Below are positions 43,358 through 52,311 of a DNA stretch of 64,000 bases, one piece after another. Made by a program: the position numbers and the translations under genes. This stretch comes from Lactobacillus johnsonii ATCC 33200 (GTDB lineage: Bacteria > Bacillota > Bacilli > Lactobacillales > Lactobacillaceae), in assembly GCF_000159355.1 (NCBI RefSeq), contig NZ_GG670120.1:450353-514352 (forward strand), given 5' to 3'. The notes beneath the pieces were generated by a model, which was given only the letters and a program-made list of their open reading frames with translations, was not told the DNA's origin and ran no database searches. How positions within the stretch are numbered: the stretch's first letter is position 1; every line of letters starts with the position of its first letter.

Positions 43358-44401
43358 ATGAAAGCAGCAGTTTTTGTAGAACCTGGTAAAGTTTAAGTAA
43401 AAGAAGTAGAGAAGCCAAAGATTGATAGAGAAAATCAAGCTATTATTAGGGTGATTCGTGAGAGTGTTTGTGGTTCAGATTTATGGTGGTTTAGAGGTAT
43501 TGCCGACCGTGAATCTGGTTCATTGATTGGCCATGAAGCAATTGGTGTGGTTGAAGAAGTTAGTGATGATGTAACAGATATTAAACCAAATGACTTTGTC
43601 ATTGTTCCATTTAATCATGGTTGTGGCCACTGTGTAGCATGTATTAATGGATTTGAAGGCAACTGCTTAAATCAAAAGACTGGAACAAATGGTGGATATC
43701 AAGCAGAATACATGAAGTATCAACCAGCAAATTCAGGTTTAGTTAAAATTCCTGGAAAGCCTGAAGACTACACTGATGCTCAATTGGCATCCCTTCAAAC
43801 TTTATCAGATGTAATGGCAACTGGTTATCATGCAGCTTTAAATGCTGAAGTAAAACCTGGCTACGCTGTAGCCGTAATTGGGGATGGTGCTGTTGGTCTT
43901 GCCGGTGTAATTGGTGCCAAGTTATTGGGTGCTGAAAAAATTATTCTTTTATCTCACCATGATGATCGTGCACAATTAGGTAGAGAATTTGGTGCAACTG
44001 ATATTGTTTCTAGTCGAGACAAAGAAGCTGTTAAGGATGTGCTGGCCTTAACTAAGGAAAATGCTGGAGCTGATGCAGTGTTAGAATGTGTTGGTGCAGA
44101 AAGTGCTATTGAACAAGCTGATCAAATTGCTCGTCTTGGTGCTGTGATTGGTAGAGTGGGTGTACCACATGCAGAACCTAAGTCAAACCAATTATTCTGG
44201 AAGAATGTAGGTTTGCGTGGTGGTATTGCTTCTGTAACTAAACCTGATAAAGAAGTTTTATTACAAGCAGTTCTTGATGGCAAAATTAATCCAGGTAAGG
44301 TATTTACCAAAAGTTTTGATTTAGATCATATTCAAGATGCGTATGAAGCAATGAGTAATCGTGATGCAATTAAGTCGTTGATCATTGTTAATGATAAGTA
44401 G
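43358..44401 (+). pseudogene. Zinc-dependent alcohol dehydrogenase with early stop
   Basis: The gene starts at ATG 43358 behind GAAAGGAT, reads MKAAVFVEPGKV, and meets TAA at 43394-43396 (codon 13). The same frame then continues without further interruption as VKEVEKPKID... to 44401, covering the whole MDR-family dehydrogenase: ESVCGSDLWWFRG and GHEAIGVV (catalytic zinc), GCGHC...C (structural zinc) and AVIGDGAVGLAG (NAD-binding). Family members usually have Glu at that place, so a single GAA-to-TAA change is the likely lesion. Restarting at an internal codon would miss the N-terminal barrel. Confidence 0.85.
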
Positions 44402-44407
44402 AATCTT

Positions 44408-44444
44408 AAAAGACAACTTAAATTTTATGTTTAGGTTGTCTTTT
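44408..44444 (+). terminator. Terminator of the dehydrogenase gene
   Basis: AAAAGACAAC pairs with GTTGTCTTTT, with the adjacent bases extending the stem. Confidence 0.8.
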
Positions 44445-44562
44445 TTGCATCTTAGTTATCAATTTTAGCCACTTAGTAAGAAGTTATTGAAAAATATTTG
44501 TATGATAGTAAAATTAAAGCCAAATAAGAATAATGAATGAATAATAAAACGAGGTGGCTAAA

Positions 44563-45309
44563 ATGCTTTTCAATACAAGTGAGAAAACTAAGAAGGAATA
44601 TGTTAATGAGATCTTAAGTAATGATAGTTTTACTAATTTGAAACTTGATTTAATTGATCTAGACCTAAAAATTAAAGCAGGAGATCATTTTGAAGTTCAC
44701 TATCGGGGACCAGTCGATAAGAAGCCAAGTATAGTCCTTAATGAAAACTTGCTTGAAATTAAAGAACCTAGAGTAGAGTGTAAACCAGGTAAGTTTTGGA
44801 AAAAAGGGATTATTGAAATAAACATAGTTACAGATAAAGACAGAGCAGAGTTAGTAATTACTGTTCCAGAAGATCATAAATTACACATGTTAAATGCGAG
44901 CTCGATAAGTGGAGATTCAAGTTTAGAAAACTTAAAATTAGAAGCTTTAATGGGGTTTGCAGTAAGTGGAGACCTAGATTTGAAGAAGGTAGAAGTTGAA
45001 GATGCTAAATTAACTACTACATCAGGTGATATTGATTGTACGGATGTAGTAGTAAATCAGGGAAAAGCTAAGTTAGTAAGCGGAGATTTTAAGATGAAGA
45101 ATAGTGAAGTAGGCGATGAACTTAGGGTTTCAACTACTTCTGGTGATACTTTGGTTGAAAATACTAAAGTAGCGCAGTATCAACTCTCTACTTTAAGTGG
45201 AGATAATTCACTTTTTGGAAAACGCGGTACAGCTACACAAATAGGGAACGAAAATGATAAATCCCGTCTTATTTTGAGTACTTTATCAGGGGATAATACA
45301 GTTAGATAA
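44563..45309 (+). CDS. DUF4097 beta-strand repeat protein
   Basis: The 248-aa protein is made of repeated short beta strands with SGD turns (ISGDSS, VSGDLD, TSGDID, VSGDFK, TSGDTL, LSGDNS), forming the DUF4097 right-handed beta-helix. There is no signal peptide or membrane segment here, so it may be cytoplasmic or depend on a partner. ATG 44563 is chosen because GAGGTGG lies at 44551-44557; an in-frame GTG at 44554 overlaps that ribosome binding site. Function is not established. Confidence 0.78.
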   Translation: MLFNTSEKTKKEYVNEILSNDSFTNLKLDLIDLDLKIKAGDHFEVHYRGPVDKKPSIVLNENLLEIKEPRVECKPGKFWKKGIIEINIVTDKDRAELVITVPEDHKLHMLNASSISGDSSLENLKLEALMGFAVSGDLDLKKVEVEDAKLTTTSGDIDCTDVVVNQGKAKLVSGDFKMKNSEVGDELRVSTTSGDTLVENTKVAQYQLSTLSGDNSLFGKRGTATQIGNENDKSRLILSTLSGDNTVR

Positions 45310-45339
45310 TAAAATTAATTTTTTAACAGGAAAAAATTG

Positions 45340-45367
45340 TTGACATTTATGATGCTTATATTAAAAT
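45340..45367 (+). promoter_or_regulatory. Promoter of the brnQ T-box unit
   Basis: TTGACA (45340-45345) lies 16 nt before TAAAAT (45362-45367), upstream of the T-box leader. Confidence 0.6.
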
Positions 45368-45394
45368 AATTATTAACAAATTTAATTAATCTGA

Positions 45395-45667
45395 AGACAA
45401 AGAGAAAGAAGAGTAGTTTAGTCTTAATTTACAGCGAGTCTCGTTAGGTGTGAGGAGATAAATTCTAAGATTAAATGAAAATCACTTTCGAGTTCTAATT
45501 CTTAATCTTGAGTAAGAAGAAGTGGGAGCACCCATTATAGTGCCAACGTATCGCCAAGTAATTGGCCGCACGTGAAAGGTATTGTTAGTGATAGCAATAT
45601 AAATAAAGGGTGGTACCACGCTGAAGCGTCCCTCAATCAAAGTAATTTGGTTGAGGGACTTTTTTTG
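45395..45667 (+). promoter_or_regulatory. T-box leader (isoleucine-type) of brnQ
   Basis: The leader carries stem I features (AGTAG, CAGCGAGTC, GGTGTGAGGAG) and the canonical T-box AGGGTGGTACCACG at 45607-45620. A terminator follows, with GTCCCTCAA / TTGAGGGAC arms at about 45628-45659 and a T-run. The specifier codon position reads ATC (45481-45483), so uncharged tRNA-Ile should trigger antitermination and BrnQ expression. The specifier assignment is by alignment to the usual layout, not computed. Confidence 0.85.
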
Positions 45668-45700
45668 TATTCAGATATTTATTTTCTGGAGGGAAAGAAT

Positions 45701-47080
45701 ATGATGACAGAATATACATCGCGTAAATTAACATGGAAGGATTACCTAGTAGTTGCTTCCTTGCTATTTGGTTTATTCTTTGGAGCTGGTAACCTAATTT
45801 TCCCATTACATTTGGGCCAACTTGCCGGAGCCAATTGGGGAACAGCTGCTGTTGGATTTTTAATCACTGGTGTATTACTGCCTTTATTATCAGTGTTAGC
45901 AGTTGCAATTACCCACGCTGATGGGGTTTATGACATTGGAAAGCCTTTAGGTGCAGGATTTGCAGTTGTATTTATGGTGTTAATCCATGCTACAATTGGA
46001 CCTTTATTTGGTACTCCAAGAACAGCCACTGTTTCATTTACAGTGGGAATGGCACCATTTATTCCTAAGAACATGCAAGGAACAGCCTTATTAGTCTTCT
46101 CTGCTTTATTCTTTTTAGCAGCCTTTGCATTTTCTTACCATCAAAACAACATCTTGTCTAACGTTGGTAAAGTATTAAATCCACTATTTTTATCTCTATT
46201 ATTTTTAGTATTCGTTGTTGCTTTTGCTCGTCCTTTGGGTAACCCACAAACTGCAGCTGTAACAAGTGCTTACAAGCATGGAGCATTAGTTAACGGATTC
46301 CTAGAAGGCTATAACACAATGGATGCTTTAGCAGGTTTAGCCTTTGGTATTACAGTTGTTACTGCTGTTCGTGGTATGGGACAAAAAGATGCTAAGAGCG
46401 TCTCTAAAGTAGTTGCTAAATCTGGTTTGTTAGCAGTTTTGGCTATCGGCTTTATCTATTTATTGTTAATCTTAATGGGTGCAATGTCATTAGGTCGTTT
46501 TAAGGTTTCCGATAACGGTGGTGTTGCATTTAACCAAATCGTTAATGTTTATGGCGGTGTATTTGGTCAAGCCTTACTTGCTTTCTTATTAACTGTTACT
46601 TGTTTAACTACTGCTGTTGGATTAGTTGCAGCTTTTGCACAAGACTTCCATAAGCACTTCCCACAAGTCAGCTACCATGCTTGGTTGGCACTTAGCTGCT
46701 TAGCATCATTCTTAGCAGCTAACTTTGGATTAGACACAATCATCGCTTGGTCAACTCCAATGTTGATGTTCTTATACCCATTATCAATGGTATTAATCTT
46801 ATTATCTGTTTTTTCACCATTATTTAAAACAGATGGAGTTGTTTACTTCTTTGTAATCCTATTTACAGTTGTTCCTGCTTTAGGTGACATGGTAGTTGCT
46901 TTTCCAAGCGTTGTAAGTCAAAGCTCATTTGGTTTAGCTGTTGCTTCTCTTAGAAATAATTTGCCATTAGCTAATATGGGACTTTCATGGCTCGTACCAG
47001 CTTTGGTTGGTTTAGTAGTTGGATTAGTTGTTCATTTTGTTAAATCTAAAAAAGTAGCTTCCGTTTTAGAAGAAGATTAA
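45701..47080 (+). CDS. brnQ: Branched-chain amino acid transporter BrnQ
   Basis: This 459-aa secondary transporter imports Leu, Ile and Val. It has about 12 membrane segments and the family opening LFGLFFGAGNLIFPLHLGQLAG, followed by HATIGPLFGTPRTATVSF. Two ATGs, at 45701 and 45704, follow GGAGGG (45688-45693); upstream in-frame starts fall in the T-box and are rejected. It is the only gene of its transcript and closes with a perfect hairpin. Confidence 0.95.
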   Translation: MMTEYTSRKLTWKDYLVVASLLFGLFFGAGNLIFPLHLGQLAGANWGTAAVGFLITGVLLPLLSVLAVAITHADGVYDIGKPLGAGFAVVFMVLIHATIGPLFGTPRTATVSFTVGMAPFIPKNMQGTALLVFSALFFLAAFAFSYHQNNILSNVGKVLNPLFLSLLFLVFVVAFARPLGNPQTAAVTSAYKHGALVNGFLEGYNTMDALAGLAFGITVVTAVRGMGQKDAKSVSKVVAKSGLLAVLAIGFIYLLLILMGAMSLGRFKVSDNGGVAFNQIVNVYGGVFGQALLAFLLTVTCLTTAVGLVAAFAQDFHKHFPQVSYHAWLALSCLASFLAANFGLDTIIAWSTPMLMFLYPLSMVLILLSVFSPLFKTDGVVYFFVILFTVVPALGDMVVAFPSVVSQSSFGLAVASLRNNLPLANMGLSWLVPALVGLVVGLVVHFVKSKKVASVLEED

Positions 47081-47086
47081 ATATTT

Positions 47087-47111
47087 AGCTCTGCTGAAAA
47101 TCAGCAGAGCT
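47087..47111 (+). terminator. brnQ terminator
   Basis: AGCTCTGCTGA pairs perfectly with TCAGCAGAGCT (3-nt loop), followed by T5. Confidence 0.9.
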
Positions 47112-47176
47112 TTTTTGGAAAATAAATAAAATTGGCTGTTTGTCAAATCTGGTTGATGAATAGTTTGTAAAGAGAG

Positions 47177-48015
47177 CTAAGCAACTAGAAAATAGTTGTT
47201 TGGCTCTTTTTCTTTGACCAAATTTTCCTCTAGTCTAATTCTAATTAATAAATGTCTAAAATTATTGTATCCGTAAGTGGTACGCTCAATCTGCTTCGGT
47301 ATAATTATGCTTAAAGGTCAGTAGTGTTTGATGCATTTGCTTGCCTACAGTTTGTTTTGAGTTAAGTAAGTGAATAATCTATTTTTCATTTTTATTTTGA
47401 ATAGCAGTCATAAAGTCCTGCATAATCCAAGTGGATAATAGCAATTAAGATCCATGGTCACTGTCTTAACCATTGAGCGAGCCTTAGGAGTAAACTTATA
47501 AAAATAGTGCAGAATATCAGGCTTGAAACGAGTCCTAAGAATTTGAACAACTTTGTGAGTATCACCATCTAGACAAATGAAGTGAAGCTTTTTGCTTACA
47601 CCTTTGAACTTACCAAAAGCTAATTGTTTACGTAGATGATCAAAATCATCATAGAACTTAGAAGAGCATAAAGTATTTTTCGCTTAGAAGTGTTAGAGAT
47701 ATAGCAGCCTTTATTAATAAGATTATACTGAGCTAGTGATCTTTTAAGGCAGGCATTACATAAAACGCGCTGTTTTTTAAACCTGATAATAACTGGATAG
47801 CTAGCATCAGCAGTAATAAAGCGTACGTTAGAAGTATAATGACCATTATGCTTAAGGTTAGAGGAAAGACAGTAAGGACAATGCGGCTGAATACGTTCAG
47901 CTACATAGAGATTATGATATTCGCCGTTAATATATTTTTTAAAATAATCAGAAAAAATAATATTAGGATCTTAAATATTGAGATGAAATTTAATACAATC
48001 ATTAAGAGAGGACAT
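47177..48015 (-). pseudogene. ISL3-family transposase remnant
   Basis: On the complement the frame starts MSSLNDCIKFHLNI and hits a stop. It continues with the N-terminal zinc-ribbon-like CPYCLSSNLKHNGHY and RVLCNAC, breaks into other frames, reads RFKPDILHYFYKFTPKAR and VKTVTMDLNCYY of the ISL3 core, and ends with TTYGYNNFRHLLIRIRLEEN. About one third of the full-length gene is missing between the core and the C-terminus, and several stops and frameshifts are present. No flanking target duplication was established. The element is inactive. Confidence 0.8.
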
Positions 48016-48071
48016 AGCAAAAACTCCTAGTAAACTTAATTGAATTGGTCGAAGAAGGATTTTAAGTTAAG

Positions 48072-48087
48072 AGAGGCTATGGCCTCT
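48072..48087 (+). terminator. Small hairpin with T-run beside the IS remnant
   Basis: AGAGGC and GCCTCT with a 4-nt loop, followed by T-run sequence. It may be a terminator left at the edge of the element. Confidence 0.45.
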
Positions 48088-48159
48088 TTTTTATGCAATA
48101 AAAAATCCTGTCGATAGAATATCATAGATATTTATCAACAGGAAAAGTATAGAACCATT

Positions 48160-48190
48160 AAAAAGAGAGGAATGTAATTCCTCTCTTTTT
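48160..48190 (-). terminator. dapF terminator
   Basis: AAAAAGAGAGGAAT pairs perfectly with ATTCCTCTCTTTTT (14 bp, 3-nt loop); it is in the right place for the minus-strand lysC-dapF unit. Confidence 0.88.
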
Positions 48191-49191
48191 TAGTTTGCAC
48201 TGAAATTATTGAAATGGGGCAAGTTTTGAATGAAATTTTGATAGTCACTTTCTTCTTCAGTAGAAGTTGTATTTATGTTTGAAAAATCACAATTATGTAA
48301 GTCAGCTTCACTAATTTCAATTTGATCAGTGAAGGTAGCATTCCCAATTAATTCGATCCAATAAGTATGATTTTCGTGATGGACAATTGTTTGAACTTTT
48401 CCACCCGGATTGTAAACGTCAATTGATTGATTAAAGAAGCCTTTCTCCGGATAGGTCAAACAAAATGCCAAAGATGTGGCTGACATTCCAGTTCCGCAGG
48501 CATTTGTAAAACCTACTCCGCGCTCATAGGTACGTACAAAGAGCTTATTTTTATCAATGATTTGGGCAAAGTTGACATTGACTCCATCTGGGAAGTAAGG
48601 ATTATCACCGTTTAAATATTCTCCAACTTCTTTTAAAATATTACTTTTAATTTGATTCTGATCCATAAAACTAATCAAATGGGGATTGGGAACGGCAATT
48701 GAGGTAAAACGTAGACCGGGATAAATTTCTGGTAAATATTGGTCAATGATTCGATTGTAACCTAAATTTTGAAAGGGAAGGGAGCTTTTATTAAAAGATA
48801 CCGGAGAAATCTCGACTGCGAAGGCTTTTACTCCTTTAGCTAAATTATCATGCTTACGAACACGTAAATTAGCATTCATGGTGTCTACTAAAAAGTTGTC
48901 TTGATTATATTTTTCGAATAAATAGCGAGCGACAGTTCTTAGTCCATTCCCACACATTGAGGCCTCACTACCATCGGCATTGATAACTCGCATTTGCGCT
49001 AAAGCTTGTGGCCGTGTAGGAGAATTAATTGCTAAAACACCATCGGCTCCATTTAAAATTCCTGATGAGGGATTGGTGATTTTTTTAGTAAATTCAACTA
49101 ATTCTGTATTTGTAAGAGGAGTGGAAAGTTCTGTTTGATCTAGAATAAAAAAATGGTTTTGAGAGCCGTGCACTTTATATAAAGTTGACAT
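48190..49191 (-). CDS. dapF: Diaminopimelate epimerase
   Basis: DapF interconverts LL- and meso-diaminopimelate, the substrate of LysA and a cell-wall precursor. The 333-aa protein has the two catalytic Cys motifs MCGNGLRTVARY (about residue 80) and NACGTGMSATSLA (about 232). It is transcribed with lysC (14 nt apart) and divergently from the lysA operon. Its C-terminal tail (TSTEEESDYQNF...) is slightly longer than usual. Confidence 0.95.
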   Translation of the reverse strand: MSTLYKVHGSQNHFFILDQTELSTPLTNTELVEFTKKITNPSSGILNGADGVLAINSPTRPQALAQMRVINADGSEASMCGNGLRTVARYLFEKYNQDNFLVDTMNANLRVRKHDNLAKGVKAFAVEISPVSFNKSSLPFQNLGYNRIIDQYLPEIYPGLRFTSIAVPNPHLISFMDQNQIKSNILKEVGEYLNGDNPYFPDGVNVNFAQIIDKNKLFVRTYERGVGFTNACGTGMSATSLAFCLTYPEKGFFNQSIDVYNPGGKVQTIVHHENHTYWIELIGNATFTDQIEISEADLHNCDFSNINTTSTEEESDYQNFIQNLPHFNNFSAN

Positions 49192-49205
49192 GTAAAGAAT
49201 CCTTT

Positions 49206-50558
49206 CTAGAAAAATTGTTTGTAGATTGTTTTAACTACTTGATCAGCTTCTTCTTTCTTGGTTCCAATCATGATTGAAATTTGTGAAGCGCCTTGGTTGA
49301 TCATTTGAGGTGAAATATCCTCTTTATTTAGAGAGGATAAGATTTGTGAACTAATTCCATGTTCATATTTCATTCCTTCGCCGACGATCATAATAATGGC
49401 ATAATCATCAATCCATTCCAGTTGATCAGGATTAATTAAAGACTGAATTTCGTTACAAATTAAATCAATTAATTGATCGTTTAAAAACTGGCGATTAAAG
49501 ATAATTGTGATATCGTCGATCCCAGAAGGCATATGTTCGTAAGGAATATTATGCTTATAAAGAATTTGTAAGATACGTAAAGTAAAGCCGGCCTCTTTAT
49601 TAAGCAAATATTTGTGCAAATAAAGAGCAGAGAAGTGTTTTTGACTAGCTACTCCTGTAATGGGATTAAGAGGCTTAAATCGCTTGTCAGGCACAATCAT
49701 GGTACCAGGATTGTGAGGATCATGAGTGTTTTTGACGTTAATTGGAACTTCTCCTTCAATAGCTGGGATTAAAGCTTCATCATGAAAAACAGAAAATCCT
49801 GCATATGACAATTCACGCATTTCACGGTAAGTCATGGTCTTTATAGATTGGGGATGATGAATGATAACGGGATTAGCTGCGAAGATTCCATTGACGTCAG
49901 TAAAGTTTTCATATAGGCCTGCATGCAATCCTTTAGCTAAAATTGCCCCAGTGATATCCGAACCTCCTCGAGAAAAAGTGGCGATATGGCCAGAAGGTGT
50001 AATACCAAAAAAGCCTGGAAAGATGATATGCTCATCAGAATCTATTTTGATTTTATCAAGGTTGAGGTAGGTCTCAGGACTCACAATGGCATCATTCGGT
50101 TCACCAGTAACGGTTAGCCCAGCTTCATGAGGATCTAAATATTTAGTTTTAATTCCCTTTTGATTTAAAATCATTGCAATTAATCGTGCATTTAATCGTT
50201 CGCCATGAGCTTTAAATGCGGCAATTAGATAATCATTAGTTGGATAAGAAGATTCGGGTAAAGAAAGTAGAATGTCTTTAATTATGTTAAGTTGAGTCTC
50301 ATCTAATCCAAAAAAATGACCAATTTCTTGATAGCGACTATAAATTTCGTCAACTATTTTTGAATAGTTCTGATAATTTAGGACAGTTTTTGCATATTTA
50401 ATTAAAAGATCTGTAACTTTAATATCTGAGCTATTTCTTTTACCAGGAGCTGAGACAACCATCACTTGTCGAGATGGATCAGCTAAAATAATCTCAAGTG
50501 CTTGATTCACACTAGTGCCGGTGGCTAGCGAACTGCCACCAAATTTTACTACTCTCAT
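49206..50558 (-). CDS. lysC: Aspartate kinase
   Basis: Aspartokinase makes aspartyl phosphate, the first committed step to lysine. The 450-aa protein starts with the kinase signature VVKFGGSSLATG, contains FSRGGSDITGAILAKGL (about 205) and a C-terminal regulatory region with ACT-type folds (about 300-445). The length fits a class that is feedback-regulated by lysine, but the effector cannot be read here. The ribosome binding site is AAGGAAGT. It is divergent from the lysA operon and outside its riboswitch. Confidence 0.95.
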   Translation of the reverse strand: MRVVKFGGSSLATGTSVNQALEIILADPSRQVMVVSAPGKRNSSDIKVTDLLIKYAKTVLNYQNYSKIVDEIYSRYQEIGHFFGLDETQLNIIKDILLSLPESSYPTNDYLIAAFKAHGERLNARLIAMILNQKGIKTKYLDPHEAGLTVTGEPNDAIVSPETYLNLDKIKIDSDEHIIFPGFFGITPSGHIATFSRGGSDITGAILAKGLHAGLYENFTDVNGIFAANPVIIHHPQSIKTMTYREMRELSYAGFSVFHDEALIPAIEGEVPINVKNTHDPHNPGTMIVPDKRFKPLNPITGVASQKHFSALYLHKYLLNKEAGFTLRILQILYKHNIPYEHMPSGIDDITIIFNRQFLNDQLIDLICNEIQSLINPDQLEWIDDYAIIMIVGEGMKYEHGISSQILSSLNKEDISPQMINQGASQISIMIGTKKEEADQVVKTIYKQFF

Positions 50559-50616
50559 ATCAGTACTTCCTTTTAGTTTAATTAAAGCTGCAAGTAAATG
50601 GGCTTTAGTTAAAAGA

Positions 50617-50661
50617 TTTTTATTGCAAGTTTAACATTAATTTTCAAACTTGCAATAAAAA
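50617..50661. repeat. 16-bp perfect inverted repeat between lysC and the lysA promoter
   Basis: TTTTTATTGCAAGTTT and AAACTTGCAATAAAAA are perfect reverse complements around 13 nt. No T-run follows on either strand, so an operator or a leader hairpin of lysC is more likely than a terminator. Confidence 0.65.
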
Positions 50662-50682
50662 TTAAAAAATCATGTAAAACTA

Positions 50683-50711
50683 TTGACTCTGTTTTTAATA
50701 AAATATACAAT
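50683..50711 (+). promoter_or_regulatory. Promoter of the lysine operon
   Basis: TTGACT (50683-50688), 17 nt, TACAAT (50706-50711), directly upstream of the lysine riboswitch. Confidence 0.65.
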
Positions 50712-50716
50712 TTAGT

Positions 50717-50947
50717 CAAATTCGAAGAGGCGCAACTGACAAAAGTAGCAATTAGGAGTTTAGGCAAAACTATGATGAATTGTGAAAGGGGAGGTTGCCG
50801 AAGTGATAATATGAGGCCAAGTATTATTTGCTGGGATGCAATTTAAGAGATTGTAAACTGTCGCGAAAATTAAAATTCGCGGAGCGCTATCGATCATAAG
50901 ATTAAAAATAATTTAATCCGTTGTTTGTTGAGCGCAGACAATGGATT
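50717..50947 (+). promoter_or_regulatory. Lysine riboswitch (L box) with terminator
   Basis: The aptamer has the conserved GAAGAGGCGCAAC, GGGGAGGTTGCCGAAG, TTTGCTGGGATGCA, AAACTGTCGCG and GGAGCGCTATCG blocks of the lysine element. A terminator (AATCCGTTGTTTG with CAGACAATGGATT, 50915-50947, then T-run) follows before lysA. High lysine should stabilise the aptamer and end transcription. Confidence 0.9.
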
Positions 50948-50988
50948 TTTTTATTAGCGCTTCTATTTTTTAGAAATGCAGGCAAAAT

Positions 50989-52293
50989 ATGAATTCACAA
51001 ATTACTAATCAGATTAATCAAGCAGGCCATTTAACTATTGGAGGAGTGGATAGCCTTAAGCTAGCCAAAGAATATGGAACTCCTTTAGTTGTATATGATG
51101 TTAGCCAAATTCGTAATCAAATTCGTGCTTTTAAAAAGGTGTTTGAAGAAGAACAACTTAATTATGCAGTGAGTTATGCTAGTAAAGCTTTCGCCTCAAT
51201 TGCGATGTATCAAGTTGCCAATGAGGAGGGAGCTTATACCGATGTTGTGTCTGCAGGTGAGCTTTATACAGCTATGAAGGCCAATTTTCCAATGGAGCGG
51301 GTTAGTTTTCATGGCAATAATAAATCAAAAGAAGAGCTTGAAATGGCTGTCAAAAACCACGTTGGCAAGATTATGATTGATAATTTCTATGAAATTAATT
51401 TACTTAATCAGGTGCTTGAAGAACAAGATAGTGAGATCAACGTCATGCTTAGAATCACGCTGGGTATTTCAGCTCACACTCATGAATATGATCAAACTGG
51501 TCAAGTAGATAGCAAATTTGGTTTTGATTTAAAGTCTGGTCAAGCCGACAAGGCCTTACAAGAAGTTTTGAAAAATCAAAGAATGCATATGTTAGGAATC
51601 CATGCTCATATCGGTTCACAAATTTTTGAACTTAATGGTTTTGAAATGGCAGCAGCTAAATTAGTTGATGTCGCAGCATCTTGGAGAAAAAATTATGATT
51701 ATACAGCTCAAGTAATCAATGTCGGCGGTGGTTTTGGAATTAAATATGTTCAAGAAGATCATCCTCTAAAGCCAGAAGAATTTGTAAAAGCTATTGTAAA
51801 AACCATTAAAGATGAAGCAACTAAACATAATTTCCCGCTTCCTGAAATTGATATTGAACCTGGTCGCTCCATTGTAGGACCAGCAGGGTACAATCTATAC
51901 AAAGTAGGAAGCATGAAAGAAATTCCCGGCTTAGTTCCTTATGTTGCTGTTGATGGAGGGATGGGAGACAACATTCGGCCAGCTCTTTACCAAGCAAAAT
52001 ATGAAACGGTTTTGGCTAACGATCCGCAAAGAAAGGCTAGTCAAGAATTTCATGTGGCTGGTAAATATTGCGAATCTGGCGATATTTTAGCAGATGCTAA
52101 GTTACCTTCACTAAAAGCAGGTGATATTTTGGCAATGCTTGATACTGGTGCTTATGGGTACTCAATGGCTTCAAATTATAATCGTAATCCTCGTCCCGCT
52201 GTCGTTTTTGCAGAAGATGGGAAAGCACAAGTAGTTATTAGAAGAGAATCCTTAGAAGATTTAGTTCATTTAGACCAAGATTACAATATTTAA
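50989..52293 (+). CDS. lysA: Diaminopimelate decarboxylase
   Basis: LysA converts meso-diaminopimelate to lysine using pyridoxal phosphate. The 434-aa alanine-racemase-type protein has the PLP Lys in SYASKAFAS (about residue 66), the barrel motifs NVGGGFGIKY and DIEPGRSIV, and the C-terminal CESGDILA and Tyr (YGYSMASNYN). It is the first gene behind the lysine riboswitch, so the whole operon answers to lysine. The ribosome binding site is weak (AGG, 50978-50983). Confidence 0.95.
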   Translation: MNSQITNQINQAGHLTIGGVDSLKLAKEYGTPLVVYDVSQIRNQIRAFKKVFEEEQLNYAVSYASKAFASIAMYQVANEEGAYTDVVSAGELYTAMKANFPMERVSFHGNNKSKEELEMAVKNHVGKIMIDNFYEINLLNQVLEEQDSEINVMLRITLGISAHTHEYDQTGQVDSKFGFDLKSGQADKALQEVLKNQRMHMLGIHAHIGSQIFELNGFEMAAAKLVDVAASWRKNYDYTAQVINVGGGFGIKYVQEDHPLKPEEFVKAIVKTIKDEATKHNFPLPEIDIEPGRSIVGPAGYNLYKVGSMKEIPGLVPYVAVDGGMGDNIRPALYQAKYETVLANDPQRKASQEFHVAGKYCESGDILADAKLPSLKAGDILAMLDTGAYGYSMASNYNRNPRPAVVFAEDGKAQVVIRRESLEDLVHLDQDYNI

Positions 52294-52311
52294 TGTAGAA
52301 AAGAGATAAAA

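Noticed and set aside
45572-45700. N-terminal extension of brnQ beginning at 45572
   Set aside because: It would translate the T-box and its terminator; the GGAGGG site fixes the start at 45701.
47839-48030. 63-aa plus-strand frame in the IS remnant
   Set aside because: It is antisense to the transposase remnant and has no coding-like composition.
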